64,000 bases of DNA. Source: Stenotrophomonas aracearum (lineage in GTDB: Bacteria > Pseudomonadota > Gammaproteobacteria > Xanthomonadales > Xanthomonadaceae). This document shows positions 59,991-64,000 of this stretch, piece by piece. How positions within the stretch are numbered: position 1 is the first letter of the stretch; each line of letters begins with the position of its first letter. Under the pieces are notes generated by a model, which was given only the letters and a program-made list of their open reading frames with translations, did no database searches and was not told where the DNA came from. The stretch is taken from positions 2,987,001 to 3,051,000 of the forward strand of contig NZ_CP115543.1 in the NCBI RefSeq assembly GCF_031834615.1, written 5' to 3'. The translations under genes and the position numbers were made by a program.

Positions 59991-60014
59991 CCGGGCCCGC
60001 CGAAGCGGGCCCGG
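59991..60014 (-). terminator. Hairpin downstream of degP
   Basis: A perfect ten-base stem CCGGGCCCGC / GCGGGCCCGG with a CGAA loop, 21 bases after the protease stop. The following minus-strand bases are only modestly T-rich (GTCGTTTCC). Confidence 0.65.
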
Positions 60015-60035
60015 AAACGCAGCGGTGGCGGGGGC

Positions 60036-61559
60036 TTACTCCCCGGTGCGGACCGCCACGAAGGCGGTGTTGCCGCTGGCACGGACCAGCAGCATCACCA
60101 CGTCGCCCTTCTTGTAGGCGGCCAGCGCCTTGTTCAGCGCAGCCACGTTGCCGACCGGGGTACGCCCGACCTGCAGCACCACCATGCCCGGGGACAGGCG
60201 GGCGTCACGCGCGGCCTGGCCCTTCACGCCGGTGATGCGCACGCCCTCGCCCGGATCCAGGCCCAGCTGCTGGCGCTGCGGCGCAGTCAGGTCGGCCACG
60301 TCCAGGCCCAGCAGGGCGTTGGCACCGGTCTGCGGCGCCGCATCCGGGGCGGTCGGGGCGGCGGCGCCGCGCTCGGCGTCTTCGGCCAGTTCGGTCAGGG
60401 TCGCGGTGATCTCCCGCTCGCGGCCGTCGCGCAGCACACCCAAGCGGACCTTGCTGCCCGGCGCCTGGGCGCCGATCAGCGGCGGCAGGTCGCTGAAGGT
60501 GTTGATCGGGGTGCCGTTGACCGAGCGGATCACGTCACCGACTTCCAGCCCGGACTTGGCGGCAGCGCTGCCCGGAACCAGCTCGTTGACCAGCGCACCG
60601 CGGCTGTCGGGCAGGTTGAAGCCCTGCGCCACGTCGCCGGTGATGGCACCGACCACCGCGCCGAGCTGGCCGCGGCTGACCCGGCCGTTCTTCTTGATCT
60701 GCTCGACCGCGCCCATGGCCAGGTCGATCGGGATCGCGAAGCTGATGCCCATGTAGCCGCCCGAGGCGGAGAAGATCTGCGAATTGATGCCGACCACTTC
60801 ACCGCGGGTGTTCAGCAGCGGACCGCCGGAATTGCCCTGGTTGATCGCCACGTCGGTCTGGATGAACGGCACGTAGCGCTGGTCCTGGCCGCCGGTGCTG
60901 CGCCCGACCGCACTGACCACGCCGGCGGTGACCGAGTGGTCCAGGCCAAACGGCGAGCCGATTGCGACAACCCACTGGCCCGGCTTGAGCGTGTTGGAAT
61001 CGCCCACGCGCACGGTCGGCAGGTTTTTCGCGTCGATCTTGAGCAGGGCCACGTCGTACTGCTGGTCGCTGCCCACCACCTTGGCGGTGAATTCGCGGCG
61101 ATCGCCCAGCTTGACCTTCACCTCACCGGCGTCGGCCACCACGTGGTGGTTGGTCAGCACGTAGCCGTCGGGCGAAATGATGAAGCCCGAGCCCATGCCA
61201 CGGCCGCGGATGCTGGGGCCCTGGTCATCGCCGCCACCGGGCTGGCCCGGCATCTGGAAGTCCGGGCCGAAGAAGCGGCGGAAGAATTCCGGCATCTCGT
61301 CATCGCTTGGACCTGCAGGGCCACGCGCCTGGCGGTTGCTGCGCACGATGGTGGTTTCGATGTTGACCACGCCGGGGCCGACCTGTTCGACCAGATTGGT
61401 GAAATCGGGCAGCCCACTGACCAGCGGCGCGGCCGGCGCACGCGGCGCGGCCGTGGCCTGGGCGGCGGGTGCGGCCGGGGACGGCGACTGCGCGCAGGCC
61501 ACAAGCGGCAGGGTGATGGCCAGCAGGGCCAGGGCATGCGTACGGATACGGGCGGTCAT
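60036..61559 (-). CDS. degP: DegP/MucD-type periplasmic serine protease-chaperone
   Basis: 507 residues. The N-terminal signal contains the lipobox LVAC (MTARIRTHALALLAITLPLVAC), followed by a low-complexity Ala/Pro tail, so it may be lipid-anchored. The protease triad is H (YVLTNHHVV), D (YDVALLKID) and S (GNSGGPLL). Two PDZ domains follow (PGSAAAKSGLEVGDVIRSVN and a shorter one with ARLSPGMVVLQVG). It degrades or refolds damaged envelope proteins. It is encoded next to rseA and rpoE, so it is presumably controlled by RpoE. Confidence 0.93.
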   Translation of the reverse strand: MTARIRTHALALLAITLPLVACAQSPSPAAPAAQATAAPRAPAAPLVSGLPDFTNLVEQVGPGVVNIETTIVRSNRQARGPAGPSDDEMPEFFRRFFGPDFQMPGQPGGGDDQGPSIRGRGMGSGFIISPDGYVLTNHHVVADAGEVKVKLGDRREFTAKVVGSDQQYDVALLKIDAKNLPTVRVGDSNTLKPGQWVVAIGSPFGLDHSVTAGVVSAVGRSTGGQDQRYVPFIQTDVAINQGNSGGPLLNTRGEVVGINSQIFSASGGYMGISFAIPIDLAMGAVEQIKKNGRVSRGQLGAVVGAITGDVAQGFNLPDSRGALVNELVPGSAAAKSGLEVGDVIRSVNGTPINTFSDLPPLIGAQAPGSKVRLGVLRDGREREITATLTELAEDAERGAAAPTAPDAAPQTGANALLGLDVADLTAPQRQQLGLDPGEGVRITGVKGQAARDARLSPGMVVLQVGRTPVGNVAALNKALAAYKKGDVVMLLVRASGNTAFVAVRTGE

Positions 61560-61623
61560 CAGACTCGAACCTCCGGGTCAGGGGTATCAGGGGGAGAGGG
61601 AAGCAACAGGGCGTGCAGCAGGC

Positions 61624-62439
61624 TCAATCGGCGCCGTCATCCTGCAGGCGCGGTTCAAACGGATAGAACGCGGCCGGCGGCTGCTGGGTGCGGAAGCTGG
61701 CGTTGATCGCGCCGTTGTCGCCCAGGGTCGAGCGCGGCCACGGCCGGGCCTGCAGGCTGCTGACGTCGCCAAACGGCAGCGCGCGTGCCGACGCCGCCGG
61801 GACGGTCGGCGCCAGCGGCGCCTGGCTGGCCACGGCACGCACCGGCTCGGCGACACGGCTGGCCACGCCACGCGCGGCCTGCTGGGTACGGGTGGCGCTG
61901 TTGCGGCGCGCCGTGGCGGCAGCGGCTGGCACGGCCGCTACGGCCAAGGCGGCGTCTGCCACGGCGGCCGGTGCCGAAGGCGCGGCAGGCGCACGCGGCG
62001 TGGGCGGCGGCAGCTGGGCCTGGCTGGCGATGATGGTGGTGGGCTGGTCCGGCGCGGCCTGGCCGGGCAGCTGTTCGCGGGTCATGAACAGGGCAATGGC
62101 GGCGACCGAGGCGGCCAGTGCGGCACCGCCGCCCAGGCGCAGCCAGCCGCTGCGGCGCGCGCGCGACACCGGCGCCGCCTGCGCAGCCGCCGGTCGCGGC
62201 TCGGCGCCCACGGCCGCCTGGATGCGATCGGCGAAATCGGCCGGGGCCGGCGCGCAGGCCTGGCCGCGCAGCACGTCGCCCAGCAGCTGCCAGCGTTCCT
62301 GGCAGCGGGAAAGGTCTTCGTCGTGTTCCAGTCGGCGCAGCAGGAAGCGGGCTTCCTCCAGCGGCAGCTCACCGTCGACCAGCGCCGACAGCTGTTGGCG
62401 GTGGCGGGCGTCGAATTTGTCTGGCAATTGATTGCTCAT
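61624..62439 (-). CDS. rseA: RseA-type anti-sigma-E factor
   Basis: 271 residues. The cytoplasmic N-terminus has the RseA pattern (RHRQQLSALVDGELPLEEARFLLRRLEHDEDLS, ERWQLLGDVLRG), a membrane helix at about 100-118 (GGAALAASVAAIALFM), and a long low-complexity Ala/Pro/Thr periplasmic tail. It holds RpoE at the membrane until cleaved by stress-activated proteases. Its start overlaps the rpoE stop (ATGA). Confidence 0.9.
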   Translation of the reverse strand: MSNQLPDKFDARHRQQLSALVDGELPLEEARFLLRRLEHDEDLSRCQERWQLLGDVLRGQACAPAPADFADRIQAAVGAEPRPAAAQAAPVSRARRSGWLRLGGGAALAASVAAIALFMTREQLPGQAAPDQPTTIIASQAQLPPPTPRAPAAPSAPAAVADAALAVAAVPAAAATARRNSATRTQQAARGVASRVAEPVRAVASQAPLAPTVPAASARALPFGDVSSLQARPWPRSTLGDNGAINASFRTQQPPAAFYPFEPRLQDDGAD

Positions 62440-63056
62440 GCGCGGCTCTTTTCGCGGGTGGCGCTGCCGATATCCAGCAGCGGCCGAAGTTCAGTGTCGA
62501 TCGCCTCGCGGGCGCGGAAGATCCGCGAGCGCACGGTGCCGATCGGGCACCCCATCTTCTGCGCGATGTCTTCGTAACTCAGGCCTTCCACCTCGCGCAG
62601 GGTGATGGCCGATCGCAGTTCTTCCGGCAGCGCCGCTACCGCCTTCATTACCGTGTTTTCCAACTCCTGGCGCATCAGCTCACGCTCGGGCGTGTCGGTG
62701 TCGCGCAGGCGGGTGCCGCTGTCGAACTGCTCGGCGTCACCGATGTCGATGTCATCGGTGGGCGGGCGGCGGTTGTGGGCGGCAAGGTGGTTCTTGGCAG
62801 TATTCACGGCGATCCGGTGCAACCAGGTATAGAACTGGGCGTCTCCACGGAAACTGTTGATCGCGCGGTAGGCGCGGACGAACGTGTCCTGGGCGACGTC
62901 CTGACATTCACTCCAGTCGGCGATGTAGCGCCCGATCAATGCGACGATCCGATGCTGGTACTTGCGCACCAGCACATCGAACGCCGCACTTTCGCCGCGC
63001 TGCACGCGCCGGACCAGCTCCAGGTCCAGCTCCTGTGGTGTTTCGACCTCGGCCAT
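62436..63056 (-). CDS. rpoE: RNA polymerase sigma-E factor
   Basis: 206 residues from ATG (MAEVETPQELDLELVRRVQR). Regions 2 and 4 are canonical: YQHRIVALIGRYIADWSECQDVAQDTFVRAYRAI, FYTWLHRIAVNTAKNHL, and LREVEGLSYEDIAQKMGCPIGTVRSRIFRARE. It directs the envelope heat-shock response and should drive rseA and degP, which follow in the same direction. Confidence 0.96.
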   Translation of the reverse strand: MAEVETPQELDLELVRRVQRGESAAFDVLVRKYQHRIVALIGRYIADWSECQDVAQDTFVRAYRAINSFRGDAQFYTWLHRIAVNTAKNHLAAHNRRPPTDDIDIGDAEQFDSGTRLRDTDTPERELMRQELENTVMKAVAALPEELRSAITLREVEGLSYEDIAQKMGCPIGTVRSRIFRAREAIDTELRPLLDIGSATREKSRA

Positions 63057-63146
63057 TGGGGGCCGCACTCCTGTCAGCCCAACCGACGTCGGGCAATGAG
63101 ACTGCCAATCCCGGGAAAAGTTCAGCGCCCATCCGTGAACGCCGCA

Positions 63147-63178
63147 CCAGCTTTTAACTACGGTTCCGTTAAGGTTCC
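63147..63178 (-). promoter_or_regulatory. Possible RpoE-type promoter region of rpoE
   Basis: Two GGAACC boxes on the minus strand (63173-63178 and 63162-63167), the -35 type used by RpoE, about 105-120 bases before the rpoE start codon. A clear -10 at the right distance is not evident, so this is tentative. The region 63057-63270 contains no gene. Confidence 0.35.
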
Positions 63179-63270
63179 CTCCCTCCCCCCAGCTATAGGG
63201 ATTTGACGGGGAGGAAACAACCTCTGGATCATAGCCCCCTTCTCCATACACAACCGGATGGAACGTCCCC

Positions 63271-64000
63271 ATGCTCTCAGGCTTCGATGGGCTCCGCTTC
63301 TCACATTGGCACCCCGAGATCCGTGACGATGGTGTCGTGGTGCTCAGCCTCGACCGCCAGGACAGCAGCGTCAATGCGATGTCGCAGGACGTCCTGCTGG
63401 AACTGGGCGACCTGGTCGAACGCCTGGCGCTGGATCCGCCCAAGGCGGTGGTGGTGCAGTCGGTCAAGCCGGCCGGGTTCATCGCCGGGGCCGACCTGAA
63501 GGAATTCCAGGAGTTCGACCGCCGCGGCACCGTCAATGACGCCATCCGCCGTGGCCAGACCACCTACCAGAAGCTGGCCGAGCTGCCCTGCCCGACCGTG
63601 GCCGCCATCCATGGCCACTGCCTGGGCGGCGGCACCGAGCTGGCCCTGGCCTGCCGCTACCGCGTCGCCTCCAACGATCCCTCCACCCGGATCGGCCTGC
63701 CCGAAACCCAGCTGGGCATCTTCCCGGGCTGGGGCGGCAGCGCGCGCCTGCCGCAGCTGGTCGGCGCCCCGGCGGCGATGGACATGATGCTGACCGGCCG
63801 CAACCTGTCGGCATCGGCCGCCCGCAACATCGGCCTGGTCGACAAGGTAGTGGCCCCGGCCGTACTGCTCGACACCGCCGTGGCGCTGGCGCTGGCCGGC
63901 ACCACCCGCCCGTTCAAGCAGCGCCTGACCGCGTGGGCGACCAACACCTGGCTGGCGCGCAAACTGCTGGCGCCGCAGATGGCCAAGCAGGTCGCGCGCA
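63271..64000 (+). CDS. FadB/FadJ-type fatty-acid oxidation multifunctional enzyme, 5' part
   Basis: 243 codons before the right edge. The N-terminal enoyl-CoA hydratase domain shows the oxyanion-hole stretch GFIAGADLKEF and IHGHCLGGGTELALACRYRVA, and the catalytic-Glu region GLPETQLGIFPGWGGSARLPQLVG. The 3-hydroxyacyl-CoA dehydrogenase half would lie beyond the window. Divergent from rpoE across 214 bases. Confidence 0.88.
   Translation, partial: MLSGFDGLRFSHWHPEIRDDGVVVLSLDRQDSSVNAMSQDVLLELGDLVERLALDPPKAVVVQSVKPAGFIAGADLKEFQEFDRRGTVNDAIRRGQTTYQKLAELPCPTVAAIHGHCLGGGTELALACRYRVASNDPSTRIGLPETQLGIFPGWGGSARLPQLVGAPAAMDMMLTGRNLSASAARNIGLVDKVVAPAVLLDTAVALALAGTTRPFKQRLTAWATNTWLARKLLAPQMAKQVAR

Overview
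The window is GC-rich, densely coded bacterial DNA. Protein content and gene order (rpoE-rseA-degP-lepA-lepB-rnc-era-recO, rlmD starting MARSR, an MTIP-type purine salvage gene, orphan rnfB) point to the Xanthomonadaceae. Short GTAG-headed palindromes between genes, which look like the SMAG repeats of Stenotrophomonas, make Stenotrophomonas the likeliest genus. I see no rRNA, tRNA, IS element, prophage or CRISPR array.

1-11763 (all minus strand) is an almost uninterrupted operon for a type III secretion system. Read 5' to 3' it is AraC regulator (InvF) - secretin sctC - gatekeeper sctW - export gate sctV - InvB-like chaperone - ATPase sctN - stalk sctO - ruler sctP - C-ring sctQ - sctR - sctS - sctT - sctU (cut by the left edge). 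This is gene for gene the Salmonella SPI-1/Shigella Mxi-Spa order, not the Hrp order normal for plant-associated xanthomonads. Needle, inner rings, translocon and effectors are not in the window and would lie to the left.

11.9-25.9 kb is mostly housekeeping: a YaeR-like VOC enzyme, metG, a HAD phosphatase with an orphan RnfB, RidA, then mprF (lysyl-phosphatidylglycerol synthase/flippase) convergent with acvB (periplasmic lysyl-PG hydrolase), followed by small membrane, zinc-ribbon and Hsp70-like genes.

25.9-28.8 kb is an envelope-stress module: ECF sigma factor, probable anti-sigma factor and DUF4097 protein, divergent from a 55-residue lipoprotein and an MscS-like channel. Both sides carry the same promoter-like motif in mirror image.

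28.8-41.8 kb holds assorted core genes: DUF2058, a YgjP-like peptidase, a pseudouridine synthase homologue without its catalytic Asp, a PLD/cardiolipin-synthase-like enzyme, an HDOD protein, a leucine dehydrogenase-type enzyme, a lipoprotein autotransporter subtilase, a thiolase, two alanine-rich lipoproteins and AidB.

41.9-47.6 kb is a four-gene DNA-repair operon (exonuclease, ATP-dependent ligase, Lhr-type helicase, PdeM nuclease). 47.6-54.4 kb carries an FAD monooxygenase, cspA, a nagZ-hpt-MTIP salvage operon, a CYTH protein, rlmD and a receiver-Hpt protein. 54.6-63.1 kb is the conserved recO-era-rnc-DUF4845-lepB-lepA / degP-rseA-rpoE block. The right edge cuts a FadB/FadJ-type beta-oxidation gene.
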